Source: Megalonaias nervosa
Taxonomy: Eukaryota > Mollusca > Bivalvia > Unionida > Unionidae
Direction: 5' to 3'
Length of the DNA stretch: 64,000 nucleotides
Assembly (NCBI GenBank): GCA_016617855.1
Contig: JAECUM010003723.1
Coordinates: 1 to 64,000, forward strand
A program made the position numbers and the translations under genes. Below are positions 24,690 through 36,839 of this stretch, one piece after another. The notes under the pieces were generated by a model. It ran no database searches. It was not told the origin of the DNA and was given only the letters and a program-made list of their open reading frames with translations. Every line of letters begins with the position of its first letter. Position 1 is the first letter of the stretch.

Positions 24690-24846
24690 GACCAGACACA
24701 AGGCCAACAAGTCCTAACACTAACCTCTTAATGCTGAGTGCCAAGTGAGGCAGCTGCTAGTAATGTTTTTTTGTAAGTCTTTGGTATGACTTGGCCGGGG
24801 TTCAAACCTGCATCCGAGGCAGATGCTGTAACCACTAAGGCACATT
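24690..24846 (-). mobile_element. tRNA-derived SINE family A, truncated
   Basis: On the minus strand it reads gccttagtggttacagcat (A box), ggtttgaacccc (B box), 'aagtcataccaaagac' and 'taagaggttagtgttaggac'. It stops before the family tail, so about the last 130 bp are missing. Confidence 0.82.
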
Positions 24847-25630
24847 TTTAGTGCTTGGTTGCTAATGTCAGTATCTATTCAGAACAACCAATCCTTCTTC
24901 AAAGGTATCATTACACTCCAGCCAGTCATAATGATTTTGGTATGATCATTATTATTATACATTGAATTATGTCTTAGACTCATCAGTGTATAAATGATTC
25001 TTTTAGGTAACTTGATGAAAATAAAAATGAAATAAAGCAATAAAAAGCTGTTTGATCTTTTAAACCAATATTATCACCAGACATTATCTTTGTGTGAATA
25101 AATTCTAGAAAAGAATGCTCCCATATAGTACTTTATATTCAACATGGTGTACATATCATACATGTACATTCCGTGTTCTGCTTATAAAAGCTTTATATGA
25201 TGAATTTCCAAGAAAATAGACTGGGTTCTTCATCAGAAAATCTTTCAGATTCATTGTATTAAGAGAATTGGGTAGAGAACAGTCCATAGTTTACTCCAAT
25301 TGCCTTGGTACTAAATAATTTCCATTTGTTGATGTGTATAAGCACAAACCAAACCAAGTAGTTTTTATGGTATAAAAATTTTGTATATCAACAGTTTCAG
25401 AAATAATGATAGCTATACTGTGGCAAATGGAGCTGTACTGCATTAGAGTGTTTCTATAACCAGTATGTTCCAGAAAATTCTAAAGGTTGTATAGAATTAT
25501 AGAATACTGTGTCACAAAACTTAATGTCACAAAATTGGCAATGTTCCTGACAGTTTATTTGGAATTTTACAGCCCCATATTTTGATGTTCTTAATAGTGT
25601 GCTTCATTTTACATATATTATAGAATAAGA

Positions 25631-25665
25631 CATTATTATTACTATTATTATTGTTGTTGTTGTTG

Positions 25666-25729
<64 letters not shown>
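25631..25729. repeat. ATT/GTT trinucleotide microsatellite
   Basis: An uninterrupted run of trinucleotides, with a GTT stretch at 25651-25670 inside ATT repeats. Its minus-strand poly-Asn ORF (25527-25772) is not a gene. Confidence 0.97.
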
Positions 25730-25733
<4 letters not shown>

Positions 25734-25799
25734 GTGCCATAAGGCATAGTGTATTGTTTTGGTATTGACCATCTGTTCATCTTTCTGTTACCAATTTGA

Positions 25800-26880
25800 T
25801 ATCTGCATAGTAACTTTATTTGTTCACCATGTGAACTTTGTGAACAAGGAAGACCCCTTCAGTTTCAGGGTCAAAAGGTCAAAGGTCAAGATCACAGATT
25901 GAAACAAGGAAAACTGTTACTGCACAATAACTAGTTTTCCACCATCTACATTTATTAAACTTTGTGAGTAGCTTGCACTTGGGGTAAGAAAGAACTGAAT
26001 TGGTTTCACGATCAAATGGTGAAAGGTCAGTTTCACTGATGGAAAATGAATGGTTTCTGCATAACTTGAAATTTCAACCATCTACAGTTACCAGATATGG
26101 GGCCCCCAGGTGGCAGAGTGATTTAAAGTGCTTGCCTTTGCAGATCACTCGCACATCTCACCTATCAGTGTGAGTTAAAACCCCTCAGTTCAACCAACAT
26201 AGGTACATTTGAAAGCTTACCATTAGCTTCCCATCAGTCAGAGGTTCTTCCCAAGTTTTTCTAAGGTTCCTCTTCCACCAAATATATTGGCCATCTTGTA
26301 TAGCCTATTATGTGCTGAAAAGTGGCATTAAACCCACAAAATCAACCCAAAGTCAATTTTCAAATTTTGTAGCTGGCTTGCACTTGGTGTAAGGAAGAAC
26401 TTTTTTTTTCGGGTTCAAAAGGTTAGGTCATTCTGACTAAAAGAAGATGAATGGTTTATATACAGTAATTGGAGTTCTCCAACATCTTTGGTTACAAAAC
26501 TTTGTGGATATCTTGAGTTGTTATGGAAGAACCATGTTGATGTTGGAGTCAAAAGATCAACGGTCAAGGTCACTAACTGAAATATTAAATATTTGATGTT
26601 TGTACAGTAACATAAGTTCTAAATTACATACCTCAAACAGACATTTTGGATGGCTTGCACTTGGGGTAAGGAAGAAAAACTTGGTTTTGTTGTCAAAAGT
26701 CATAGGTCAAGATCACTGACTGATGGAAGTAAAATGGTTTCCATGCAATAACAGCAGTTCAACATCACAGGCCTGGTCCTGACTTTGTGGATGGCTTGCA
26801 GATAAGGTAAGGAAGAAGCCTATTGATTCTGGAGTCAACCTGACTTAAAGCTAAACAATGGTTTCTATGTCTGTATATCA
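25800..26880 (+). repeat. Repeat family 'aaggtcaaggtcac', interrupted by a SINE
   Basis: Roughly 130-bp diverged units contain 'actttgtggatggcttgcac', 'ttggggtaaggaagaa', 'gtcaaaggtcaaggtcac' and 'actgatggaaatgg'-like text, at about 25820, 25960, 26360, 26500, 26640 and 26790. A family B SINE sits within it at 26099-26345. The same family follows the other repeat family at 37760-38450. Confidence 0.75.
26099..26345 (+). mobile_element. tRNA-derived SINE family B, old diverged copy
   Basis: It starts ggggcccccaggtggcagag, continues 'gatttaaagtgcttgcc', has an eroded B box, then 'tcagaggttcttccca', 'cctcttccaccaa', 'tatagcctattatgtgctga' and a CAAAATCAACCC tail. It is more diverged than the other four copies. 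Confidence 0.75.
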
Positions 26881-27744
26881 GTTATCTACATAGAGGACTA
26901 TTAAATGTGGCGTGGGTGTATAATGTGCCATTCACTGTATTTCTGTTATAATTATATTATTATTATTATTTGAGTTTGATTAGTTAGCTGCCTAGATCTT
27001 GCACTGAATTCCAATGAATATCAAATTTCCTTTCACAAAATGATGAACATTTTCCTGTTTAGTTGACCTTTGTGATAGCAAAGTAATCATAGAAAAATTT
27101 CAATTTTGCTAAGAAAAAATGATCCATAAAACTTGTGAAAATCCTTGAAAACTGTTTGAAAAATGTTGAAATACTGCTTGAAAATTCCTTGAAAACTGCT
27201 TGAAAATTCCTTGACAAAACAACTCTCAGGGTCTGTACGATCTATGGATAGGTATTGTTCTTGAACTGCAGCTTCAGTTTAAAACCTCAAAAACACTTTA
27301 TGCCAAGTTCTGCATAGTATGAGGTCAGTTTTGAGTTTTTGTGTCTAATAGAGAACCAGACTAAACATGGTACTTGCATGACTGTGTGACTGATGTCAGT
27401 TTGTTTAGATAACTTGATGAATTTTTGGAGAATTAGGAGATAAATTCATCAGAGAGAGACAAAGACTCGTGTCAGTATTCTGTAGAAATCAGATTCATTC
27501 CAGACCATTTTTGCCAGACTAAATTTTCTTCATCATGGCTTTACAATTTTGTGAAATACCACTCTCGCCAGTTCTGTGTAGATCACTTCGAATGATGCTT
27601 CATCTTGCAAGCAAAACTTGTATATTATGTAAGAAAACTAAATTCATTTGTTCCTTCTTTTGCAAAAATTACTTGTTGCAAAAAATTATGAATACACTTG
27701 TTAATACATTTATTTGTGATGTTCTGTCATTGTTTTTCTTGCAG

Positions 27745-27902
27745 TGATGGCATTGGATGGAAACCTGAAGCATTTTTATCACACAGTGAATGATCATTGG
27801 CTGAAGTACAGGAACTCCACTCTGTCGCATGTAACTGTAGTCTCCACTGGTGGTGGACACAGGGACATTCTGGTCAGGCAGGGTCTCACCTCATTGACTG
27901 AT
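27745..27902 (+). CDS. PGAP1: PGAP1 exon h
   Basis: Acceptor ttcttgcag, donor gtaagc, 158 nt. It reads V-MALDGNLKHFYHTVNDHWLK then the STGGGHRDILVRQGLTSLTD block. Human has VMPLDRFITDFYTTVNNYW and VAGGFRDYQVRSGLT. The Asp of HRD/FRD is a candidate for the acid of the catalytic triad; this is inferred from its conservation, not shown here. It ends in phase 0. Confidence 0.96.
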
Positions 27903-28129
27903 GTAAGCATATGATTGAAAAGATACCCCTGAATATAAAGCTTGTAAAACCATCAGTATTGCTTACTAGATTTAGAAATTATTTTTTTTATTTGTGATGC
28001 TGAAATAGAGCTTTTGGAAGTCAGTTGAATTAAAAAAAAAACAATAGTATATTTTGAGCTTACTTGGCCATGAAATAAACTTATGGTATAGCCTTTGTTT
28101 GATATCTGGTGTCTGTCAACCATTACTGT

Positions 28130-28335
28130 TTTTCATCTTCTGAAAAACTGGCTGGCCCGTTTCAAGTAAACTTGGCACAGAGCCTCCTGGCATACAGCCC
28201 TTTCGAGTTGATGTAGATGATGTTGATGCACCTTCAGATATGACTGCCATTACTCATAATAGGACAAAATAAAACCACTGAACAAATTTTGATCAGATTT
28301 GACAGAAAACGTTCTGGCATGAAGATCTTTCAAAG
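28130..28335 (+). repeat. Repeat family 'catcctggcataaagacc', two units
   Basis: Two units of the roughly 135-bp family carry 'acttggcacagagcctcctg', 'gatatgactgccattact' and 'ttgatcagatttgacagaaa'. They lie just downstream of PGAP1 exon h. Confidence 0.65.
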
Positions 28336-29689
28336 TCATGTACTGTGAAACCTATTTTTGTGGGTTTCAGATTTTATGGTTTGGGTAGAAACAAAATTCA
28401 TGGATACCTAATTTCATGGATCTATCATTTATTAAGAAAGACAGAAGTGATGCATATGTCTATGTTAAAACAGATTTATTTCATATTGCAGAAATTAGTT
28501 GATTAATTAAGTTAATGATTGCTAACAACTGGTTGCTAACATCTGGCATAAATGGGAAGATCTTAAAGAAAATGCCAACTTCATTTTCCACTCATGTCTG
28601 AGCTAGTATATTTAATATCACTATCAGTATCTTAAGTAAACAGGTTCTCATTTGTTCTCAAAGACTGCTATCAAAATATAAAGTTTTTATTGATTAGGCA
28701 TTTGAACAAAGCTAATGACTTACCATATTGTTCAAAATAGTCTTCCCATTTGTGGTAACTCACTGGAGCAATGAGAATCCCATGATTCAATTTGTTTAAT
28801 AAATTCTGATACCCTATGTGAAATCTGTGCACAACTTGCTTCCCCTTACTCAGTATAATTAAGAGGCAGTAGCAGTGTTTGATGTTTTGAAAGTGGGGCT
28901 GATATCTCACTTAAAGGTAAACGGGATTATGCTAATGCTTGTGTCAGCCACATTTACAGATAAGTTGCAACCCCTCAATTTAAGCGTTAACAACTTTTAC
29001 AAGGATGAACTCAAATCATGATTTTATGAATGGTATTCAGCATAGCTGAATGATCAGTTAATTGAACTGGAGGACAATGGAGATGCATTCAGATCAGGTT
29101 TCAGTTGACCTAAAACATCTACTGTTAAGCCAATTCATGAAAAAGGATTATCTGCACACATGACAAAGTAGCATATCAGAGAGACCCAATTGAAATGGGC
29201 TGTGAAATAATCTGCTGTTTGTTTATTTAGCAGTTGGTTGATATGTGTAAAAGTGTATTTATAAATGGGAAAGCAAAGAAGGACACAGACTGAGTAAACC
29301 TTCATTTATTGCTTTGCATCAGGTACAGTCATTACAATCTTACGCAAGTTTTCATGTTAATGAAATTTTGCATTTGAATTAAATTGCAGTCAGTTTTGTT
29401 GTTCCTTGTCATCCACGTACATATCCTAATGTATGTTTCACATTCCCAGCACTATTGATAGCCATGGTATTAAAACAAAGAAAGAAACAGTTGATGCCTT
29501 TCCATTGCATTTGATGGAGGTTGGGGTGGTGGTGAATGTCAACTTGGTTGATATTTCATTGTGACTTTTAATTTTTGGTCTCAGTTATGAACAAAAGCCA
29601 CAAAATTGGAACCCCATGAATTAAAGTGCTTCACAGTCAATGATGCCTATCTGCCATCAATGCCATTAAAATTTAAAAAATGTCTGTTG
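28336..29689. other. Intron, nothing recognised
   Basis: AT-rich intron DNA between exons h and i. The minus ORF at 28671-28910 has no recognisable family. Confidence 0.45.
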
Positions 29690-30335
29690 TCCATCAACAA
29701 TTGCTATTTTCAACTTCTCAAAAACCTACTAATTTCAATGAAACTTTGCACAGAGCATCAGTTCATAAAAGTCCTTTCATGTTCTTACAAATGGTGGTGA
29801 TCTGCCATCAATATGGCTGCCATTACTGAACACAAAAAGCTTTAAAAGGTTTTTTTCTAAACTGCTGAACAGAATTTTATAATATTTGAGGGAAAGCATC
29901 TGGGGATAAAAAAATCTATATTGGTTTTACACACAATGCCAGTCCACTATCAGATTTGGGTGCTATTACTAAAAATAGAAAACCCTTTGAAAAACTTCTT
30001 TTTTAAAACCACTGAACAAGCATCCTGGCATAAAGACTTTTCTGGCTTATACAGATTATGCCAATCAGCCATCAAATATAGCTGCTGTTACTAAAATTAG
30101 AACAATCTTAAATAATTTGTTCTAATTAACCACTTAACAAAACTTTACCAAGTTTGAAAGAAAGTTTCTTTGCCTGAATGCCTTGGAGATTTCTACAAAA
30201 CGTGCTGTTATGCCATCAAATATGGCTGCCATTAACTAAAAGTAGAAAACATTTACACAGCTTTATGTAAAAAAAAAATGCTGAACAGGATTTTACAAAG
30301 TATGACACTAAGTGTCACTTACATAGCGACATTTC
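29690..30335 (+). repeat. Repeat family 'catcctggcataaagacc', about five units
   Basis: Diverged units of about 130-140 bp have landmarks near 29752, 29891, 30017 and 30160. They share 'actgctgaacagaatttt', 'agcatcctggcataaagac', 'tatgccatcaaatatggctg' and 'ccattactaaaaatagaaaa'. It is the same family as 28130-28335, 36840-37490 and 47700-48770. Confidence 0.75.
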
Positions 30336-30769
30336 AGTATTGATTCTGATGATCAATCAAATACGGATAAAGATGCTAAAACTAGAGAAACCTTGAAACT
30401 TGTTTTCATAATGTTTGGAATTCAACAGACCTTAATAAATTTCAACAGATAGGATTTTATTAACCCAGATTTCTTGGCCATTTACTCCTGCATTTAGTTA
30501 TTAGATAATAGTCAGGTGACCATTGACGATGTTGGGAATGAGAATCTCAGACAGATAGATCTAAGTTTGCTTGAGCAGCTTAATATGTTACTTTAGCAGA
30601 AATGAGAAATCTTCTGCAAACAGATAAGATATTTTAGTTGTGTTTGGTACAGACCTAGAGAAATAATTTTGCTTCTGTGATGGCATTTGCTGTATTTTAA
30701 GCAGACAACAATTACAGACCTTTAAACAGGTAATGTTACCAAAGTAGTATCTTTTTTCCAGTTTCACTT

Positions 30770-30860
30770 GTGCTTCCGTTGCATTTCATTTGCATTCCTT
30801 TTGCATTTAATTTGCAGTCCATTTGCATTCCATTCACTCTTGCATTCCATTCGCAATTGC
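30770..30860 (+). repeat. TTTGCATTCC-rich low-complexity stretch
   Basis: Irregular repetition of 'catttgcattcc'-like words; similar text recurs at 31595-31730. It probably arose by slippage; no function is evident. Confidence 0.55.
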
Positions 30861-31023
30861 TTGTCAGATGTGATCTTGACATTTTTCGTCATTGGTTTAA
30901 GAAGCAGATTCAGATTTTAAGTGAATGGCTTCCATTCATTATTTCCTTTCATTATGATTCATTCTAAATGCCTTTACCAAAGTTAGCATTTCTGTTTATG
31001 AGAGCATTAATACTACCATATGT

Positions 31024-31216
31024 ACTTGCTTATAAGTCCAGTCAAACTGCAAACCACAAAGATCTGCTGTAGCATAATGTGCCTTCAGATCAGGGTATAT
31101 TTTATTTGTTCTACTGATTACTCCATACAAACTGCACAGACCCTGATCTGCTGGTGCATTATGCAACAGCAGATCTGGGTCTGTGCAGTTTGCAGTTGGA
31201 CTCGTCTTAAAGCGAG
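31024..31216. repeat. Foldback element with a 61-nt near-perfect palindrome
   Basis: Positions 31130-31190 are self-complementary at 28 of 30 base pairs around a single central base (aactgcacagaccc ... gggtctgtgcagtt). The outer arms are also related. 'agtccagtcaaactgcaaac' at 31037 is an inverted match to 'gcagttggactcgtctt' at 31193, and a third arm-like copy (agatctgctgtagcataatg) lies at about 31062. It fits a foldback transposon or an old cruciform-forming repeat. Confidence 0.8.
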
Positions 31217-31999
31217 TATATACTTAGGTGGACTGAACTGCTGTTTTCATATCTTGGTTTGCTAGTAAAATAGTAAATGCATTAAATTCCAAAGTCAGCA
31301 TTGAAAGTACTATAAATTAAAAAAACAGCTGCAATAAATGTAAAAATATAGTTTTTAAAATATTTATCTGCAGATTTTTTAAAAATTTCAAATAAAAGTT
31401 TTATGGACATTACTACTGGTGATGACATCATTAAATCAATGTCAGTTGTTAAAAAATTTTCAGCTTATAAGTAGTAAAAAAAAATTAATTGTAAAGAATA
31501 AAGAATCTCACCCTGTATTATCATGCAAAGCGGTTTTTGATTCAGACTTTAGCGACAGTTCAGTATACAGGTAAATAGCTTTTCAGATCCTTCATGAAAT
31601 TCATTAGCATTTCATTTTCATTTATTATTCTGCATTTTGCATTTGCATTCCCAGTTTCCTTCATATTGCAGTCATCATTTCATTTGTGTTTCTTCGCATT
31701 GACATTCATTCTGCATTCCGTTATAGTTCAGTTTTTCACCTGATTCAGGATCTTGAGCATATTGTCATCTTGGTAGTCATATTTGTACCATTGATATGCT
31801 TTGAAGTCTTTGTCTAATTGGTGCTTAATCTCAGACATATTCTCAACAGAACAGTAAAATAAGATACGAAGAAAATAAGGTATGCATTTGGATTATAGGG
31901 TTTGTTGTTTGAAAGGAAAAATGGTTTTTGGCAGAGCTAAAATTGTTGATGCATATAGCAAGATTTTGAAAGAATGCTAAAAATTCATGCATTTAAATT

Positions 32000-32302
32000 C
32001 AACTTGCATTGATGTACATGCATTTCAGTTCAGCTTGCAGTGATGTACATGCAGTTCAGTTCAACTTGCATTGATGTACATGCAGTTCAATTCAACATGC
32101 ATTGATGTACATGCATTTCAATTCAATGTGCATTGATGTACATGTATTTCAATTCAACTTGCATTGATGTACATGCATTTCAATTCAACGTGCATTGATG
32201 TACACGCATTTCAATTTATCATGTATTGATGTACATGCATTTCAATTCAACGTGCATTGATGTACATGCATTTCAGTTCAACTTGCATTGATGTATAAAT
32301 TT
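32000..32302 (+). repeat. 31-bp minisatellite
   Basis: About ten units of roughly 31 bp contain 'cattgatgtacatgcatttc' and 'aattcaacttg'. The first clear starts are 32003 and 32034. It ends 46 bp before the 33-nt PGAP1 exon i, so it occupies the position where that intron's branch point would be expected. Confidence 0.92.
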
Positions 32303-32347
32303 ATTTTGTTGTAACTAGAATAATATCTCCTTTGTGTATATTTCCAG

Positions 32348-32380
32348 ATAGTTGACAGTTCCCGAAGTGTTAGTACATGT
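32348..32380 (+). CDS. PGAP1: PGAP1 exon i (33 nt)
   Basis: Acceptor tttccag, donor gtaagt, 33 nt, phase 0 at both ends. It reads IVDSSRSVSTC and corresponds to human LPKLSHHTSAL. It is short and weakly conserved, but it fits exactly in frame and position between exons h and j. It lies 46 bp downstream of a 31-bp minisatellite. Confidence 0.8.
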
Positions 32381-32871
32381 GTAAGTAGCACAGACTCTAA
32401 TATAAAAGGAGTATATAATGATCTGAAAGTGAAGCATATTGATTTGATATTATAATTTATTTGAGGACACTTATCTGCTCCCTAGATATATAGAGCTAGT
32501 GACCCCCTTTGGCCAAAAGATTTTAAGGGATTTTATATCTGTGTGTTTCCCCCTCAGTTTGTTGTTGTGGTATTGGTAACAAAATCAACTAGAATTTTGA
32601 AGAAAAGAAAATATTTGTAGTAATTCAGATTAGCGTGCCTCATGTTTTTTTATAGAAGCATTCTTGTTCATGTTCCTGTCTTCGAGTTCCCATTTTTATC
32701 TGCCTCAGGTTCTAAAAGTTTTATTTACTGTGGTTTGTACTCCCTTCCTTTAGGTATTTCACTTTCTGGGTGGTTTACTTACCATGTTTTTATTTCTTTG
32801 TGATCTTTGCCAGAGGATCTTTTTTGTCCAGTGTTTGCTATGTGTGTGTATGCTGTGTTCTTTTTTCATCT

Positions 32872-33129
32872 GCTATTGTTGTTGTTGTTGCTGTAGGGTT
32901 TAACGCCATTTTCACCACAAGATAGGCTATACGTAGTGGCCAGTATTAATGGTGGAGGAAAGAACCCAGGAAAACCCCGGAAAGAACCACCGACCCACGA
33001 GAAGCTACTGGCAAGCTTTCTCACATACCCACATTGACCGAATCCGAGACTCGAACCCATGCGGACAGAGGTGAGATGGCAGTGATCCGTGACGGTGAGC
33101 GCTTTAGACCACTCAGCCATTCAGTGCCC
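32872..33129 (-). mobile_element. tRNA-derived SINE family B, copy 3
   Basis: The minus strand carries the A box (gaatggctgagtggtct), the B box (gggttcgagtctc), the core and the CAA tail (32875-32890). The ORF 32866-33120 is a by-product of the tRNA-like head. Confidence 0.9.
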
Positions 33130-33336
33130 ATTCATCTGCTATAAATTGTTTATCTGTTTAGACTGGTTTGTACAGGTCACATTTCCCCCGTTTTGTTATG
33201 AGAATAAAAAACTTAATGAAGGGGGCAAGAAGTTAGATATGAGTTAGTGGTTGTTGCTTATTGGCTTACAACTGAGATAGATGGGTGTTATGATATACAT
33301 CGCTGTTCTAAAAGTTTTATACACATGATCATAATT

Positions 33337-33505
33337 ATTGACTTTTTTTCTGTCAGTGTCTTTATATATATCCTTGTCTTTGTTTGGTTAGTATTGACTT
33401 TTTTCTGTCAGTGTCTTCATAGATTTCCTGGTCTTTGTTTGGTTAGTATTGACTTCTTTCTGTCAGTGTCTTTATAGATTTCCTGGTCTTTGTTTGTTTA
33501 GATTT
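33337..33505 (+). repeat. 55/56-bp tandem repeat, three units
   Basis: Units starting attgactt at 33337, 33393 and 33448 contain 'ctgtcagtgtctt' and 'cctggtctttgtttggtta'. They encode repetitive CQCLHRFPGLCL-like text but no gene is evident. Confidence 0.88.
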
Positions 33506-34069
33506 CTAGATAAACTTAACAGTGTATTTGTATATTTTATGCAGAGAGGTAAAATTAAAAGACATTTTAAAAAATTTCACAAACAATTTAACTTTAGGTA
33601 TTTAGTCCAAACTTGTCACTTTATTGTTTCTGCCATGAGCACAGTGTTGGATGATGATCAGTATAAATACTAACTGGTTAAAGTTCCAGATGTTCGGTGC
33701 ACATTTGAAGTGTTAGTATTTTATTACTGTGAGAACACTCAAGAGTTATATAATCAGACACACCCAGAATTAGTCTTGGTTGCTAAGCTGTTTGATGCAT
33801 TCAAAGTGACATGATTATGGCTGTGTAAGTTTTTATTTTGCAGTGTTCACAAAGTACTCCACTGAGTTTTTATTAATAAAAAACCCAGTTCAATTAATTG
33901 CAAAGGAGGGAGTAAAATATCCAGTTTATCAAATTCTTATCTAGAGCTTTGTTTGGCTAAGTCTAGCACTAGGGAGAATTTTCTACCAGAGTGTTCAAAA
34001 TCTTCCTGAATGCTCCACAAATTCTCTACATACAGCACACAATGTATGATTCTTATATAATCAATTATT

Positions 34070-35205
34070 CATTATATAAATCATCTACTCAATAAATATA
34101 ATAAGTGCATAAATTGTATACCCAATACATATAATAAGGGGGGCCCGGAGTGGCTGAGTGGTCTAAAGTGCTCACCATTACGGATCACTGCCATCTCACC
34201 TCTGTCTGCGTGGGTTCGAGTCTCGGGTTTGACCAATGTGGTTGTGTGAGAAAGTTTGGCAGTAGCTTCTTGTGGGTCGGTGGTTCTTTCCAGGGTTTCC
34301 GGGGTTATTCCTCCATCATTTATACTGGCCGCCATGTATAGCCTATCTTGTGCTAAAAATGGTGTTAAACCCTACAACAACAACAACATATAATGAGTAC
34401 ATAAATCATATACCCAATAAATATAATGAGTACATAAATCATATACTCAATAAATATAATAAGGAGTAGATAAATCATGTACTCAATAAATATAATGAGT
34501 AAATAGATAATATACTCAATAAATATAATAAGGAGTACATAATCACATTTGCAATAAATGTAATGAGTAAATAAATCATACACCCAGTACATATAAGGAG
34601 TACATAAGTCATACACCCAGTGCATATAAGAGTACATAAATCATATACCCAATACAAATGAGTACATAAATCATGTACCCAATACAAATGAGTACATAAA
34701 TCATACACCCAGTACATATAAGAGTATATAAATCATACAACCAATAAAAATAAGGAGTACATAAATCATGTACCCAATACAAATGAGTACATAAATCATG
34801 AACCCAATACAAATGAGTACATAAATCATACACCCAGTACATATAAGGAATACATAAATTATATCCCCAATACAATTGAGTACATAAATCATACACCAAA
34901 TACAAATGTGTACATAAATCATACACCCAGTACATATAAGGAGTACATAAATTCTACACCCAATAAAAATAAGGAGTACATAAATCGTACACTTAGTACC
35001 TGAAAGGAGTATATAAATCATACACCCAGTACATATAGGGAGTACATAAATCATACACCCAATAAAAATAAGGAGTACATAAATCGTATACCCAATATAT
35101 ATAATAACGAGTGCATAATTTATACACCCAGTTGATATAAGGAATACATAAATAATTATATCCAATACAGATAAGGATTACATAAATCATATACCCTATA
35201 CATGC
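34070..35205. repeat. About 33-bp minisatellite, interrupted by a SINE
   Basis: Some 25 imperfect units of 24-36 bp have the pattern 'gtacataaatcatacaccca' followed by 'gtacatataagga'. A family B SINE (34138-34388) lies inside it with array sequence on both sides. The minus strand reads as MIYVLLICTGC-type repeats over up to 154 codons, which is composition and not a gene. Confidence 0.92.
34138..34388 (+). mobile_element. tRNA-derived SINE family B, copy 4
   Basis: It starts ggggcccggagtggctgag, has the B box gggttcgagtctcgg, the core 'ggtcggtggttctttccag', 'atgtatagcctatcttgtg' and a CAACAACAACA tail. It is inserted in the roughly 33-bp minisatellite. Confidence 0.92.
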
Positions 35206-35702
35206 AGGTGGCACTCTACAGTTTTGTATTTTGCATATAGTTAGATTTTTAAAGAAAAAAAATTTCCCAGGTTTTCCTCACTGATTATACTGGCTATTAA
35301 AAAGGACCTTATATCTTGGGTATGGTTAAAAGAACTTTTAATTCCCTTTATTTTGGTGCATAATTGATGGGTGTAATTTGGGTTCATGTTCATGTGTGCA
35401 CCTAATGAATAACTGCTAGCTCTACTTGGTCATTTTCACTTCCTGGACTTCAGAGGTAAAGTGTAAAAAAACAAAGAGCGGATAACTTTTTTTTTGTTTT
35501 TATATATTTTATAATTAATTCATTGCACTTTCAGATGCATGTTTTGTCTAGTCTGACAAAGTTTGTTTTCCCTATTTTAATAACTACTAAAGAGAGTATA
35601 CTTGAAACTAATTCAGTAAGATTTTTTAGACACATGAGAGCAGCTCTTTTTGTTTGCTGTTGTGTTTAGATTATGTACAATTTCCACAAGTACAATGTCT
35701 AA

Positions 35703-35835
35703 GGGCTGTTCCATTAAAACATACATGGGACCAAGGGAGTGCACTTTTAGAGTGGGGTACTCACCCATAGATGTAATTTAAAAAGTTTTTATCATTTTAA
35801 TATGAACTCTGAAATCAAAGTATCATGGCATATAT
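35703..35835 (+). mobile_element. MITE half copy (gggctgttccatt family)
   Basis: It starts 'agggctgttccattaaaac' and continues 'tgcacttttagagtggg', 'tactcacccatagatgtaat' and 'atcattttaatatgaact', matching the reverse complement of much of 45806-46006. Its far terminal repeat is absent. Confidence 0.6.
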
Positions 35836-35854
35836 TTTTTAAAAACTGTAAGTC

Positions 35855-36235
35855 TACATCCAGACTATGTAATCACCTTACACAGTAAGTCTCAATTCAG
35901 ACTGTAATCACCTTAAACTGTAAGTCTTGATTAAGACTCATTGATCACATTATACTGTAAATCTTGATTTAAACTTTATGTAGTCACCTTATACTTTAGT
36001 CTCAATTCAGATTCCATGTAATCACCTTACACTGTAAGTCTCAGTTCAGATTCCATGTAATATCCTTTTACTGTGAGTCTTAATTCAGATTCCATGTAAT
36101 CACCTTATACTGTAAGTCTCAGTTCAGATTCCATGTAATAACCTTGTACTGTAAGTCTCAATTCAGATTTCACCTTATACTGTAAGTCTGTAATAACCTT
36201 ATACTGTAATGCTTGATTCAGCCTCCATGTAATTG
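35855..36235 (+). repeat. About 40-bp tandem repeat
   Basis: Around eight imperfect units carry 'ctgtaagtctcagttcagat' followed by 'tccatgtaatcacctta'. Many contain gtaagtct, a donor-like word, but no exon is evident. Confidence 0.85.
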
Positions 36236-36665
36236 CAAGTAGCAAGCGCAAATATTTGGGTGAAAAATAATTGGTGTTTGAAATAAACATATCCATATTG
36301 CACCCAGTACACCTGTTTTGGGCCTATGCAGCATAAAGTTTAGCCAGGGATGAATAGTAAGTAATTGCTCTTTGCAGTGATTTTGAGCGTTTGTCCAGAT
36401 GTTGATACGAACAAAAAACTAAATTTTTAACCTTGCTTCTATTGCATTTGTTTCAGCTTTGGCGTTCTGCACTACACAACTGCAGAAACATTATTTATGG
36501 GGTTTAATACCAATTTTTATGGATTTCATAGTTGGTACAAACCACAAATTTGAACTCATTGCCATAAATGTCATTTGTTTTGAAGGTATTTTATGCAAAA
36601 TCATTATGTCGAATCAAATCAATGAATTAACAGTATTAACGTAATGTATCTTTGTTTTTCCGCAG

Positions 36666-36718
36666 ACCATGTCAGTTCCCAGAGTATGGGTATCTACTGA
36701 TCACCAGTGTGCTGTTTG
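36666..36718 (+). CDS. PGAP1: PGAP1 exon j (STDH block)
   Basis: Acceptor tccgcag, donor gtgagt, 53 nt. It reads TMSVPRVWVSTDHQCAV plus two bases of Trp, matching human SSAVPKTWVSTDHLSIVW. The His of STDH is the likely triad histidine; this is inferred from conservation. It ends in phase 2. Confidence 0.95.
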
Positions 36719-36839
36719 GTGAGTAGTTTTGTACTGAGGTCCTCGTTATGGAACCAACAGTCCACACCAATCCATTGATCTAATCAGAGAATGTTTTATT
36801 TGTAGTTGGTGCCAAAATTCTTTGTACTCATTTTTAGTT

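Noticed and set aside
25527..25772. Poly-asparagine ORF on the minus strand
   Set aside because: Translation of the ATT/GTT microsatellite.
32866..33120. Minus-strand ORF beginning MAEWSKALTVTDHCH, and relatives at 9896, 34081 and 34150
   Set aside because: These are translations of the family B SINE head, which recurs wherever the SINE lies.
34701..35165. 154-codon minus-strand ORF of MIYVLLICTGC repeats
   Set aside because: Produced entirely by the roughly 33-bp minisatellite; no start context, domain or splice logic.
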